A DNA stretch of 34,297 nt from Thermoflexus hugenholtzii JAD2. GTDB taxonomy: Bacteria > Chloroflexota > Chloroflexia > Chloroflexales > Roseiflexaceae. The DNA is taken from NCBI GenBank assembly GCA_945881915.1, contig CAMCVW010000035.1, positions 1 through 34,297 of the forward strand, in the 5' to 3' direction. Made by a program: the position numbers and the translations under genes. The notes beneath the pieces were generated by a model. The model had not been told where the DNA came from. It saw nothing but the letters and a program-made list of their open reading frames with translations, and did no database searches. Positions 1-8,735 of the stretch are shown piece by piece. How positions within the stretch are numbered: the stretch's first letter is position 1; each line of letters opens with the position of its first letter.

Positions 1-2250
1 CTCGATACGCTCGGTGATTTGCGCTGGCGAGACGCCGAGGCGATTGGCAATTCCGCGCATCGCGTCGAACTGCTCTTCGACCCACTGCTCGGCACCGAGG
101 CCGGTGACGGCTTCGATCCGGCGTACTCCGCCGGCGACGCTTGCTTCGGACACGATGCGGACCAGCCCAATCTCGCCGGTGCGGCTGACGTGCGTGCCGC
201 CGCAGAGTTCTTGTGAGTCGCGGCTGACATAGCTGGGCTCACCGACATTGCTACCCGAAGTGGCATGCACCAGACGTACCCGATCGCCGTACTTTTCACC
301 GAACAATGCGATAGCACCTTTTTCGAGGGCGTCTTGGTAGGGCATCTCGGCCCAGGTGACGGACTGATCGGCCCGCACCCATGTATTGACGCGGCGCTCG
401 ATGTCGCGTTGCTGCTCGACGCTGACCGATTTGTTGTGCGTGAAGTCGAAGCGCAAGCGCTCGGGCGAGACGAACGAACCAGCCTGGGCGGCGTGTTCAC
501 CAAGTACATCACGCAATGCACGTTGCAACAAATGCGTTGCCGTATGATTGCGTTGGATGTGGCCACGACGGACACCGTCGACCACTGCGTGTGCGACCGA
601 TCCACGGGCGATAGAACCACTGGTGACCACACCAATATGAACGATGACGCCGGGAATGGGTCGCTGCGTGTCGGTAATCTGAACGGTCCCACTGTCGGTG
701 GTCAGTGTACCGGCATCGCCCACTTGACCACCCGATTCGGCATAGAACGGTGTCGTGTCGAGGACAATCTGGACTTCGGTGCCGACGACTGCGTCGTGTT
801 TGACGTCGTCCGCACTGACGATGGCCGTGATGGTACCGTTGCCCTCGAGCTGCGTATAGCCAATGAACGTGGATGGACTCAGGTTGAGCTCTGCCCATAC
901 TTCGGTGTCGGCGCCACGTTTGAAGTTTGCACTGGCACGGGAGCGGCCACGTTGCGCCGCCATGGCGGTGTCGTAGGCGGCGACGTCGACGGTCATGCCG
1001 TGTTGGGTGGCTATTTTTTCGGTCAAATCGAGGGGGAAGCCGTCGGTGTCTTTGAGCTTGAATGCTTCCTCACCAGGAATAATCTGGCTGCCTTTGGTTT
1101 TCACCTGACCAATAACGGCATCGAGCTTCACCAACCCGCTCGACAAGGTACGTAAAAACTGTGCTTCTTCGGCCTCGACCGTCTCGAGGATGAACGCACC
1201 ACGGCTTTTGAGCTCGGGGTAGGCGGTGCCCATCAATGCGATGAGTTTGGCCACCACATGGGTAAAAAACGGCTTGTCGAAGCCAATGAGCCGCCCTTGA
1301 TAGACCGCCCGGCGTAAGATGCGCCGCAACACATACGAGCGTCCGGTGTTGCCGGGCAACACGCCATCGGCAATCAAGAAGGCGACGGAGCGGCTGTGGT
1401 CGGCGACTGCGCGGTATGGGGCATAATCGGCGCGATAGTCGGCTTCGGTTTTGTTCCCCATTTGCTTGATCGTATCGATGAGCGAGACGAACAAATCCGT
1501 GTCGTAGGTGTTTTTCACACCTTGCATGACCATGGCGATGCGCTCGAGGCCCATGCCGGTGTCGACTGACGGCCGGGGCAGCGGTTGCATGGTGCTGCGC
1601 TCGAACTGCATGAACACGTTGTTCCAGATTTCGACATAATCGGGATCGTCGCTATTCACCCCTTCGGCCGACATCTTCGAGAGGTCTTCGCCGAGGTAGA
1701 CGGTGATTTCGGAACAGGGTCCGCACGGACCGGTATCGGCCATGACCCAGAAGTTGTCTTTTTCGCCAAAACGGAGGACGCGATCCGGGCTTGCACCTGC
1801 TTTGACCCACATCGCAGCGGCGTCCTCGTCGGCAGGGACCTGCTCGTTCCCTTGGTAGACCGTGAACCAGAGGCGTTCGACGGGGAGTTCGAAGACTTTG
1901 GTCAAAAGCTCCCACGCCATGGGGATTGCTTCGGCCTTGAAGTAGTCGCCGAACGAGAAGTTGCCCAACATTTCGAAAAATGTATGATGGCGCGGCGATG
2001 GGCCGACCTCTTCGAGGTCGTTGTGCTTCCCCGATACGCGCAGACATTTTTGGGCAGTGGTGGCCCTGGTGTAAGGCCGTTGTTCCAGCCCGAGAAAGGT
2101 ATCTTTGAATTGCACCATGCCCGAATTGGCGAACATCAGCGTCGGGTCATTGCCGGGAATGAGCGAAGAACTCGGCACAATTGTATGTCCACGTTCCGCA
2201 AAGAACGAGAGGTAGGCCTGGCGAATCTGGTCACTCGTCAACTTTTTCAT
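1..2250 (-). CDS. alaS: Alanine--tRNA ligase (3' end beyond window)
   Basis: Charges tRNA-Ala with alanine in the cytoplasm and hydrolyses mischarged product through its editing domain. The minus-strand frame is open from an ATG at 2250 to the left edge (750 codons). The N-terminus reads MKKLTSDQIRQAYLSFFAER, followed by the class II catalytic core with RHHTFFEMLGNFSFGDYFK. The editing-domain zinc/active-site signature HTATHLL is at about residue 565 and CGGTH at about 681. AlaS proteins are usually near 880 residues, so roughly 130 C-terminal residues (the C-Ala domain) lie outside the window. The start is supported by a GGAG five bases upstream and a good promoter further up. Longer plus-strand frames across this region are antisense shadows. 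Identification is very secure. Confidence 0.97.
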   Translation of the reverse strand, partial: MKKLTSDQIRQAYLSFFAERGHTIVPSSSLIPGNDPTLMFANSGMVQFKDTFLGLEQRPYTRATTAQKCLRVSGKHNDLEEVGPSPRHHTFFEMLGNFSFGDYFKAEAIPMAWELLTKVFELPVERLWFTVYQGNEQVPADEDAAAMWVKAGASPDRVLRFGEKDNFWVMADTGPCGPCSEITVYLGEDLSKMSAEGVNSDDPDYVEIWNNVFMQFERSTMQPLPRPSVDTGMGLERIAMVMQGVKNTYDTDLFVSLIDTIKQMGNKTEADYRADYAPYRAVADHSRSVAFLIADGVLPGNTGRSYVLRRILRRAVYQGRLIGFDKPFFTHVVAKLIALMGTAYPELKSRGAFILETVEAEEAQFLRTLSSGLVKLDAVIGQVKTKGSQIIPGEEAFKLKDTDGFPLDLTEKIATQHGMTVDVAAYDTAMAAQRGRSRASANFKRGADTEVWAELNLSPSTFIGYTQLEGNGTITAIVSADDVKHDAVVGTEVQIVLDTTPFYAESGGQVGDAGTLTTDSGTVQITDTQRPIPGVIVHIGVVTSGSIARGSVAHAVVDGVRRGHIQRNHTATHLLQRALRDVLGEHAAQAGSFVSPERLRFDFTHNKSVSVEQQRDIERRVNTWVRADQSVTWAEMPYQDALEKGAIALFGEKYGDRVRLVHATSGSNVGEPSYVSRDSQELCGGTHVSRTGEIGLVRIVSEASVAGGVRRIEAVTGLGAEQWVEEQFDAMRGIANRLGVSPAQITERIE

Positions 2251-2261
2251 CTTGGCTCCGG

Positions 2262-2290
2262 TTGACACACTGCGGTAGGTGTGTTATCAA
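2262..2290 (+). promoter_or_regulatory. Putative promoter for the zinc-ribbon protein gene
   Basis: TTGACA (2262-2267) is followed after 17 bases by TATCAA (2285-2290). The -35 is perfect and the -10 matches at four of six positions. It faces the gene starting at 2379 and interleaves with the opposing alaS promoter, so the two transcription units may interfere with each other. Confidence 0.45.
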
Positions 2291-2307
2291 ATCTATACAC
2301 GTTCTGT

Positions 2308-2337
2308 ATTGTAGCCGACGCATCGCAGAGGCGTCAA
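2308..2337 (-). promoter_or_regulatory. Sigma-70-type promoter for alaS
   Basis: On the minus strand, TTGACG (2337-2332) and TACAAT (2313-2308) are separated by 18 bases, each one mismatch from consensus. The predicted transcript would have a leader of about 50 bases before the alaS ATG at 2250. No T-box or other riboswitch signature is visible in that short leader. Confidence 0.65.
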
Positions 2338-2378
2338 CAATCCATGCGACGAGCAATCGTGCGTGGACTGAGGGTTTT

Positions 2379-3035
2379 ATGCAGCAGGCGCTGCTCCGCG
2401 ACGCACGTCAGTGCGCAGTCTGTACCAACACCACCACATATACCTGCGTGAATCCCAGAGCACACATCGAAGGCATCGATATCGACAGCCGTCCATACGA
2501 GCTGAGTATCATCGCCTTGCCCTACTGGGTACAGCAGTGTGGTACCTGTCGGCACTGTGGCGTAGATGTCCGCACCGTCCATCCGGATGCACGTGCCATC
2601 GTCAAAACGACCGCGTATTTAGCTATTTTGAATGACACGGGATACCCGTTTTTGGCACGTGAATACTTAGCCGCTGCACATTTGTGCCGGATGACCGAGC
2701 GTTATGCCGAAGCGGGTTGGCATGCGTTGCGCGCGGCCTGGAAGTGCGAAGACATGCTCCATCCGATGGCAGGTTTTTGCCGTACCAGCGCACTACAGGC
2801 GTTCGAACTGGCCCTGCAGCACGAACAATCGGTCGGAGTAAATGCGTTCGAAAGCGCGCTCATCATCGGCGATGTCTGGCGCCGGAACGGCGACAATGCG
2901 ACAGCCGCGCGTTTTTGCCAACAAGCACAACTCATGGCAGAACACGCCTCGCAACGGGTGGTCACACAACAACTCAGCGACGCAATCGCCACCTCGCAGC
3001 GGGGTCGCATCCAACGATCGGTCATCACCAATTGA
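2379..3035 (+). CDS. Zinc-ribbon protein with helical (TPR-like) C-terminus, DUF2225-like
   Basis: A 218-residue protein of unknown function. Two cysteine clusters, C12-x2-C15 and C54-x2-C57-x2-C60, suggest a zinc-binding ribbon. The rest (about 75-200) is alanine-rich and helical with a TPR-like look (FLAREYLAAAHLCRMTERYA and later helices). This arrangement recalls DUF2225 proteins, but the family was not verified. The frame stays open upstream to 2181, but the ATG at 2379 is chosen because GAGG lies five bases ahead of it and an upstream start would overlap alaS and precede the likely promoter. The 3' end overlaps the convergent glycosidase-like gene by 11 bases. No signal peptide, so probably cytoplasmic. 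Confidence 0.75.
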   Translation: MQQALLRDARQCAVCTNTTTYTCVNPRAHIEGIDIDSRPYELSIIALPYWVQQCGTCRHCGVDVRTVHPDARAIVKTTAYLAILNDTGYPFLAREYLAAAHLCRMTERYAEAGWHALRAAWKCEDMLHPMAGFCRTSALQAFELALQHEQSVGVNAFESALIIGDVWRRNGDNATAARFCQQAQLMAEHASQRVVTQQLSDAIATSQRGRIQRSVITN

Positions 3036-4932
3036 TGACGATGGTCGCTTCGGGGGTCGTGACGTCGACGATGGCGACCCGGCCCTCGCGGCGTTCGACG
3101 ATGCGCACGGCTCCATTCGGTGAACTGACCACGCCGCTGCATCCCGGTGCTTGGAGTGGAATGGGAACGGCGACTTGGTAGCTCTCCGCACCAGTCACTT
3201 CAACCGACGCCCAACAGGTATCGTGATGCCAACGGTACGCGACATATCCTGAGCCAGCAGCATAGCGCACCGTGGCAGCTGCATCCGTCAGACCGGCGTA
3301 ATACCATTGTGGTGATACCCGTGCCGCGCGCAGATTGTCGCTTTGGTCCACTACACCGACGGCACCTTCGATGAAGGCATTCAGCATCGTCGCAGCGCCC
3401 CAGCCATCGGTGCTGAGCGTATCAGGAGTACCGACACCTTCTGCGCCATCTGGTGCGTACCACAAGAAGCTGCGGCCGCGGCTCAACATCCCCAACCAGT
3501 AATAATCAAGTGTGGCAAAGCCATAGGTAGAGCGGCCCATCCGGAATGCGCCACGAGCCAGTTCACCACCGACCATGGGCATGATGCCGCCATTAACGTA
3601 GTTCCCAGGAATTTCTCCCGATCGTCCGCCCAGACCAATCGAGCCGACCGGAAATGGCGGATCGATGGAGTACCATTCTGCAAAAACACCGGCTCTCCGG
3701 CGACTGATGTACGTGTCCAAAATCGCATCACTCTGGGCGTCATCGAGGACACCGCGATTGAGTGCGTATGCGTTCGAGAGACTGAGCTGTTGCTCCATGT
3801 CGAGCCCCGGGATTGCATGCGGCTGATCAAAGACAAAATGGCGGTAAAACTGCCCATTCCAGGTCAGCGCATTGAGCCGCTGGATGATGCCGTCGGCGAC
3901 GGAACGCCAGACTGCGGCCAATGCAGGGTCGCCGACGCGTTCTTCGATAGTTGCCAACATCCGCAACGACTGTGCCATGCCGGTGTTGTCACCGTGGAAG
4001 ATACCCCAACGGGTGAAGTCGTCTATTTCGTGCCGAGGAACTTGCGCCCATGCCACCTCAAAATCCCAGGTATCGATGGTGAATGGCCGACGGATAAGTC
4101 CTTTCGATGCATCCCAACGCAGTGGGTTTTGGAGGCTGTAATTCACTGCGCGACGCATCCCGGTCAAGTGATTGCGGGCAAAATCATCCCCCGCCCCGAC
4201 CTGCCAGGCTTGGTAGATCCCTTGAATGAACAAATACTCCACATCGGATTCGACCGGCGTTCGGTACGGCACGTCGGTATACAGCGCACGTGCTAGGTAG
4301 TCAGGGAAGCTCCCGTCCTCTGCTTGGAGTGCCGCAAATGCGTTGAGGGTGCTCACCAGTTCGCCGTCGAAGTAGCGTGCCCCGCGCATCTGATAGACGT
4401 GATCGCGCAACCAGATCAGTGGACTATCGGGCGACCGATAGCCATGCACGATGCTCCCATCGGCTGCCGGTAAATCGAGGATGGCGCCGCGCATGATGGT
4501 CGTGGCAGCCGGAATGAACTGATCGTAGCGTTCGACGCCGGTGTGGACTTCGGTGCTGGGACTGAGATTATAGAGCGCGGGATTGGTGGCTACGATTGCT
4601 CCTTCGGGAGTGCCGTTGGGCATCCAGACGATTCCTGCCGATACGCCAGCCGCACCGCGGGGGGATACGCTGGCGCAGCCGGCTCCGCCGACGAGGTCAA
4701 TCGGAGCGGTCGCTACGGTGCGCATTTTGGCGTCATTGATGATGAGGCTGGCAGCACCACTCGGACCATTGGGGATGGCGACACAGACGGACAATGGGAG
4801 AAAAGGGGAGACAGGACCTGTACTGTAGATATATGGTGTTGGCGCGACTGGCTCGTCGGCATACGCCAGTTGGCCACTTCCCAAGCCCAGTAAGACAATT
4901 ATGAGGCTCAACAGGCCTGGTAGACGCATCAT
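3025..4932 (-). CDS. Secreted six-hairpin glycosidase-like protein
   Basis: About 635 residues. The N-terminus MMRLPGLLSLIIVLLGLGSG followed by QLAYA-DEP is a typical signal peptide with an AxA cleavage site, so the protein is exported. The middle, with segments such as WLRDHVYQMRGARYFDG, DTWDFEVAW, FHGDNTGMAQSLRMLATIEE, NALTWNGQFYRHF and GNYVNGGIMPMVGGELARGA, resembles the (alpha/alpha)6 barrel of six-hairpin glycosidases (GH15/63/65/94-like folds). The C-terminal 100 residues look beta-rich. The CAZy family and substrate cannot be assigned. An in-frame ATG at 4965 would add 11 residues; I prefer 4932 because it begins the signal peptide, but neither start has a clear Shine-Dalgarno sequence. 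The gene stands alone on the minus strand. Confidence 0.7.
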   Translation of the reverse strand: MMRLPGLLSLIIVLLGLGSGQLAYADEPVAPTPYIYSTGPVSPFLPLSVCVAIPNGPSGAASLIINDAKMRTVATAPIDLVGGAGCASVSPRGAAGVSAGIVWMPNGTPEGAIVATNPALYNLSPSTEVHTGVERYDQFIPAATTIMRGAILDLPAADGSIVHGYRSPDSPLIWLRDHVYQMRGARYFDGELVSTLNAFAALQAEDGSFPDYLARALYTDVPYRTPVESDVEYLFIQGIYQAWQVGAGDDFARNHLTGMRRAVNYSLQNPLRWDASKGLIRRPFTIDTWDFEVAWAQVPRHEIDDFTRWGIFHGDNTGMAQSLRMLATIEERVGDPALAAVWRSVADGIIQRLNALTWNGQFYRHFVFDQPHAIPGLDMEQQLSLSNAYALNRGVLDDAQSDAILDTYISRRRAGVFAEWYSIDPPFPVGSIGLGGRSGEIPGNYVNGGIMPMVGGELARGAFRMGRSTYGFATLDYYWLGMLSRGRSFLWYAPDGAEGVGTPDTLSTDGWGAATMLNAFIEGAVGVVDQSDNLRAARVSPQWYYAGLTDAAATVRYAAGSGYVAYRWHHDTCWASVEVTGAESYQVAVPIPLQAPGCSGVVSSPNGAVRIVERREGRVAIVDVTTPEATIVINW

Positions 4933-4965
4933 GGGGTACTCGCTGACATAGGTGTAACAACTCAT

Positions 4966-5237
4966 TCTACGGCGTTCTGTGCGTTCTTTCGCTGATAATA
5001 CGATGACAATAGGAATTATGAATTAGGAATTAGGAATTAGGAATTGAATGCGTGTTCCTGCTTCGGTTGCGTCGATTGAGGTGCAGACGATGACAGGGAT
5101 CAGGTAGGCAATGGAACAATATTGATGTAATCACCTGTAGGTGTGTGTTTTATCGGTACAACAACGAGTTCCTCTGTATTCTCTGCTGCACTGCGCCACT
5201 GCGTGATAGCGCCTATTAGACAATAACAACACCCTAC
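4966..5237. other. Gene-free spacer upstream of the T-box leader
   Basis: This stretch has no convincing coding frame. It holds a five-unit heptamer array (annotated separately) and otherwise AT-rich sequence with no clear hairpin terminator. It separates the minus-strand glycosidase-like gene from the promoter of the trp transcription unit. Confidence 0.6.
5013..5047 (+). repeat. Heptamer tandem array, 5 units
   Basis: Five consecutive 7-base units read GAATTAT, GAATTAG (three times) and GAATTGA. The same heptamer family occurs at 10745-10849 and, on the opposite strand, at 10885-10919 and 33529-33556. It lies in a non-coding spacer. Confidence 0.85.
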
Positions 5238-5266
5238 TTGACATCCCTTTCTCAGCCCGCTATCAT
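5238..5266 (+). promoter_or_regulatory. Strong sigma-70-type promoter for the T-box/trpS-trpE-trpG unit
   Basis: A perfect TTGACA (5238-5243) and TATCAT (5261-5266) are spaced by exactly 17 bases. Predicted transcription starts near 5273, immediately ahead of the first conserved T-box leader bases. Confidence 0.85.
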
Positions 5267-5278
5267 GTCAATATTGCA

Positions 5279-5554
5279 ATGAAGAGGAAGAGTAACTTCT
5301 CAACACGACCCCCCAGAGAGCCGACGGTTGGTGCAAAGTCGGTGGTGTCGCGAGGTGTGAATGGGCCTTGGAGCAGCGGCACGAAGGGCATGCGCCTGTG
5401 TAGTACCCGCCGGAGTCTGCCACCGTTATCACGGCAGGAGATGTACCCGACACGGGCAGCATCGACAAGAGCGTCAGCAATGACGAATGCGGGGTGGCAC
5501 CGCGGATGATTCATCCGTCCCCTTCCTTTCACACAAGGGAGTGGCGGTTTTTTT
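5279..5554 (+). promoter_or_regulatory. T-box riboswitch, tryptophan-specific
   Basis: The leader senses uncharged tRNA-Trp and controls termination before trpS. The 5' end has the typical GAAGAGGA/AGTAAC bases. Distal Stem I shows AGAGAGCC (from 5315) and GGTGCAAAG (about 5330). The likely specifier codon is TGG at 5362-5364, in the context GAA-TGG-GCC. The T-box proper, GGGGTGGCACCGCGG, is at 5491-5505. Its TGGC (5495-5498) would pair with an NCCA end whose discriminator is G, as in bacterial tRNA-Trp. Antiterminator helices are visible: GGGG 5491-5494 with CCCC 5519-5522, and CGGATG 5503-5508 with CATCCG 5512-5517. The competing terminator pairs 5515-5527 with 5536-5547 and ends in seven T. 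The two folds exclude each other. Confidence 0.93.
5515..5554 (+). terminator. Regulated terminator of the T-box leader
   Basis: An imperfect hairpin (CCGTCCCCTT against AAGGGAGTGGCGG) is followed by TTTTTTT. Its 5' arm shares bases 5515-5522 with the antiterminator, so binding of uncharged tRNA would prevent it from forming. Confidence 0.8.
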
Positions 5555-5586
5555 ATACCCTTTTTTGAGCGTCGAGGAGCACCCCC

Positions 5587-6600
5587 ATGGCACAAAAGCG
5601 CATCCTGACCGGTGATCGTCCCACCGGCAAATACCACCTCGGGCATTACGTCGGCTCGATCGCCAACCGCCTGCGCCTGCAGAGCGAGTACGAATGCTAC
5701 TTCATCATCGCCGACCTGCACACGCTGACCACCAAGCCCAACAAGGCCGAAATCCAAATGGTCGAGCAGAACATCCGCGACATGATTATCGACCAGCTCG
5801 CCTGTGGCCTCGACCCCGAGAAGGTGACGTTTTATGTCCAGTCGTCGGTCAAAGAAATCTATCAGATCAACTTGATCTTCGAGATGCTCGTCTCGGTCGC
5901 CCGGCTCAGTCGCCTGCCGTCCATCAAAGACATGGCCAAGGCCGCCCAGATCGACGACGAACAGTTACCCCTCGGCTTGCTGGGCTACCCCGTCCTGCAG
6001 GCGGCCGACATTCTGATGCCGCGCGCGCACCTCGTGCCGGTCGGCAAAGACAACGAAGCGCATGTGGAGATTACGCGTGAAATCGCGCGTCGCTTCAACT
6101 TCCTCTACGGTGAAGTCTTTCCCGAGCCAGATGTGCTCGTGCCCGAAGGCGGCACACTTATCGGCACCGACGGCCAAGCCAAGATGTCCAAGAGCCTCAA
6201 CAATACGATTTTGCTGTCGGACGACGCCAAAACGGTCGAGACCAAGGTGCGTGCCATGTACACCGACCCGGCCCGCATCCGCGCCGACATCCCCGGCAAG
6301 GTCGAGGGCAACCCGGTATTCATCTACCACGATATCTTTAACCCGGACAAACCCGAAGTGAACGACCTCAAGGACCGCTACCGGACGGGCAATGTGGGGG
6401 ATGTCGAGGTCAAAAAGAAGCTGGCCATCGCCATCAACAACTTCCTCGAACCGATGCGGGAACGCCGGGCTGTCTACGAAGCAAAACCCAAGCTCGTCGA
6501 CGAGATTCTGCAGGCCGGCAACGCCAAAACACGCAAAATCGCTCAAGAAACCGTGCGCATGATGGACGACGCCATGGGCTTGTTGTACTTCAAGGACTAA
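5587..6600 (+). CDS. trpS: Tryptophan--tRNA ligase
   Basis: Activates tryptophan and transfers it to tRNA-Trp. The 337-residue protein has the usual TrpS length, with the class I signature as HLGH (residues 17-20, after GDRPTGKY) and KMSKS at 199-203. The core segment [17 protein letters not shown] is characteristic of the family. The ATG at 5587 follows GAGGAG with a short spacer and lies 32 bases after the T-box terminator. It is the first gene of the unit, so aminoacylation capacity and anthranilate synthesis should be induced together when charged tRNA-Trp falls. Identification is secure. Confidence 0.97.
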   Translation: MAQKRILTGDRPTGKYHLGHYVGSIANRLRLQSEYECYFIIADLHTLTTKPNKAEIQMVEQNIRDMIIDQLACGLDPEKVTFYVQSSVKEIYQINLIFEMLVSVARLSRLPSIKDMAKAAQIDDEQLPLGLLGYPVLQAADILMPRAHLVPVGKDNEAHVEITREIARRFNFLYGEVFPEPDVLVPEGGTLIGTDGQAKMSKSLNNTILLSDDAKTVETKVRAMYTDPARIRADIPGKVEGNPVFIYHDIFNPDKPEVNDLKDRYRTGNVGDVEVKKKLAIAINNFLEPMRERRAVYEAKPKLVDEILQAGNAKTRKIAQETVRMMDDAMGLLYFKD

Positions 6601-6666
6601 TGACCCCGTAGCGCCATGGAATCGCTCTGTTGCGTTGCCTCTGCCCCGTGTGTGAAAGGCGTTTGT

Positions 6667-8166
6667 ATGCAATTCATTCCGTCACTGACCGAGATGCAGG
6701 CCTTGACCAGCCAAGGCAACCTGTGCCCGCTCTACACCGAGATCGCTGCCGACCTCGAAACGCCCGTGTCGGCGTACCTCAAGACCGCCCAAGGCCCATG
6801 GACGTTTCTGCTGGAGTCGGTCGAAGGTGGCCAACACCTGGCGCGCTATTCGTTCATCGGCACTGAGCCGTACCTGACCCTACGCATGAGCGAGGGCAAA
6901 GCGCACGCCGTCCAAGCCGGTTACAAGCAGACCATTGCATACGATGACCCACTCGAACTTTTGCAGTCGTATTTGTCTGATTACCGGCCGGTGCGCCTGC
7001 CCGACCTACCCCGCTTTGTGGGGGGTGCAGTAGGGTATATGGCATACGAGACGGTCTGCCACTTCGAGCGCGTGCCCCGTCCGGCGCACGCCGACTACGA
7101 CATGCCCGACGCGATGTGGCAGTTCGTCGACACGTTGCTGGTGTTCGACCATGTGCGCCATCGCATCAAAGTCATCAGCCACGTGCATTTGGATGCGGTT
7201 GATTTGGCAGCGGAGTACGATCGGGTGACGGCGAAAATTCGCACCATCGTGGCCCGCTTGCGACAACCGCTGCCCGCCGGCATGGCGTTGCAAGAGGGCG
7301 AAGCGGGCGAGAAAATCGTCCCCACCTCGAATGTGTCGCTCGGTGAGTACGTCGAACGCGTATTACATGCCAAGGAATATATTGCGGCGGGTGATGTCTT
7401 TCAGGTGGTGCCATCGCAGCGCTTTTCGCGTCCGGTGAAAACTGACCCGTTCACGGTCTACCGGGCCTTGCGGACGGTCAACCCCTCGCCCTACATGTTT
7501 TATGTGACGGGGCCGGATGGCATCCTGGTGGGTGCGTCGCCGGAGTTACTGGTGCGTGTCGAAGAGGGCATTGTGACGACGCACCCGATTGCAGGTACCG
7601 TGCCCCGCGGCAAAACGCCAGAGGAAGACGAGGCGCTGTCGCATCAGCTGTTGAATGACGAAAAAGAAAGAGCCGAACATCTGATGCTGGTCGACCTGGG
7701 GCGCAACGACATCGGCAGGGTCAGCAAGCCGGGGACGGTCAAGGTGCCGCGCTTCATGCAGGTCGAAAAATTCTCGCACGTGCAACATTTGGTCAGCCAT
7801 GTGACGGGCGAACTGCGCGACGACATGCGCGGCATCGATGCGCTGCGGGCCTGCTTCCCCGCAGGGACCGTGTCGGGCGCCCCCAAAATCCGCGCCATGC
7901 AGATCATTGCTGAGTTGGAACAATCGCGGCGCGGCGTCTATGCCGGCGCGGTCGGCCATTTGGGATTTAATGGCGACCTCGACACCTGTATTGCATTGCG
8001 CACCATTGTGATTGTCAATGGCATCGCCTATGTCCAAGCCGGTGGTGGGGTGGTTGCCGATAGTGATCCCGAGATGGAGTATCGCGAGAGTTGCAACAAA
8101 GCGGCTGCGCCGTTGCGGGCCCTCGAGCTGGCAGATCGGTTCACAACCGAGGGAGGGCTGGAATGA
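6667..8166 (+). CDS. trpE: Anthranilate synthase component I
   Basis: Converts chorismate to anthranilate using ammonia supplied by TrpG, the committed step of tryptophan synthesis. The protein has 499 residues. Near the N-terminus, the LLESVEGGQHLARYSFIG segment corresponds to the tryptophan feedback site of TrpE. The chorismate-binding domain has FQVVPSQRFSR, PIAGTVPRGKTPEEDEAL, HLMLVDLGRNDIGRVS and GTVSGAPKIRAMQIIAELE. An upstream in-frame ATG at 6616 exists, but 6667 is preferred because AAGG precedes it and the sequence from there aligns with the family start. It lies 66 bases after trpS, and its stop overlaps the start of trpG. Confidence 0.97.
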   Translation: MQFIPSLTEMQALTSQGNLCPLYTEIAADLETPVSAYLKTAQGPWTFLLESVEGGQHLARYSFIGTEPYLTLRMSEGKAHAVQAGYKQTIAYDDPLELLQSYLSDYRPVRLPDLPRFVGGAVGYMAYETVCHFERVPRPAHADYDMPDAMWQFVDTLLVFDHVRHRIKVISHVHLDAVDLAAEYDRVTAKIRTIVARLRQPLPAGMALQEGEAGEKIVPTSNVSLGEYVERVLHAKEYIAAGDVFQVVPSQRFSRPVKTDPFTVYRALRTVNPSPYMFYVTGPDGILVGASPELLVRVEEGIVTTHPIAGTVPRGKTPEEDEALSHQLLNDEKERAEHLMLVDLGRNDIGRVSKPGTVKVPRFMQVEKFSHVQHLVSHVTGELRDDMRGIDALRACFPAGTVSGAPKIRAMQIIAELEQSRRGVYAGAVGHLGFNGDLDTCIALRTIVIVNGIAYVQAGGGVVADSDPEMEYRESCNKAAAPLRALELADRFTTEGGLE

Positions 8167-8726
8167 TACTACTCATCGACAATTACGATTCGTTCACCTA
8201 CAACCTGGTGCAGTACTTGAGCGAATTAGGCGCAGATGTGGTGGTCAAACGCAACGATCAGATTACCGTCGCCGAGGCTGCCGCGATGCGGCCCGAGCGC
8301 ATCGTGGTGTCGCCGGGACCGTGTACCCCGACCGAGGCCGGGATTAGCATCGAGATTATCAAAACGCTCGGGCCGACCATTCCCACGTTGGGCGTGTGCT
8401 TGGGGCATCAGTCGATTGGGGCTGCGTTCGGCGGGATTGTCGAACGTGCGCCGGTTGTCATGCACGGCAAACGTTCGGCGATGAATCATGACGGCAAAGG
8501 GTTGTTTGCGGGGTTGCCACAACACTTCATGGCGACACGCTACCACTCATTGATTGTGCGCAAGGATGGATTGCCCAAGGATTTGATCAGCACCGCCTGG
8601 ACCGATGACGATATCATCATGGGGCTCAAGCATGCGACATACCCCATCTATGGGTTGCAGTTCCATCCGGAGTCGATTATGACCGAGCATGGGCATGCGA
8701 TGTTACAAAACTTCCTCGACGCATAG
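8163..8726 (+). CDS. trpG: Anthranilate synthase component II (glutamine amidotransferase)
   Basis: Hydrolyses glutamine and passes ammonia to TrpE; in some bacteria the same subunit also serves PabB. The 187 residues start MILLIDNYDSFTYNLVQYL. The class I amidotransferase triad is complete: Cys79 in GVCLGHQ, and His168 and Glu170 in QFHPES. Its ATG overlaps the trpE TGA (ATGA), so translational coupling is likely. The frame is open upstream into trpE, but that extension is not homologous to TrpG. No trpD, C, F, B or A gene follows, so the rest of the pathway must be elsewhere. A para-aminobenzoate role (pabA) cannot be excluded, but trpE adjacency and the Trp T-box favour trpG. Confidence 0.95.
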   Translation: MILLIDNYDSFTYNLVQYLSELGADVVVKRNDQITVAEAAAMRPERIVVSPGPCTPTEAGISIEIIKTLGPTIPTLGVCLGHQSIGAAFGGIVERAPVVMHGKRSAMNHDGKGLFAGLPQHFMATRYHSLIVRKDGLPKDLISTAWTDDDIIMGLKHATYPIYGLQFHPESIMTEHGHAMLQNFLDA

Positions 8727-8735
8727 GAACAACCA

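Noticed and set aside
265-2265. Long plus-strand frames at 265-1155 and 1585-2265
   Set aside because: They lie antisense to alaS, whose minus-strand frame carries clear synthetase motifs; the plus-strand translations show no recognisable domain.
5131-5142. Small hairpin CACCTGTAGGTG as a terminator
   Set aside because: A five-base stem with a two-base loop is not a plausible terminator and no adjacent gene needs it.
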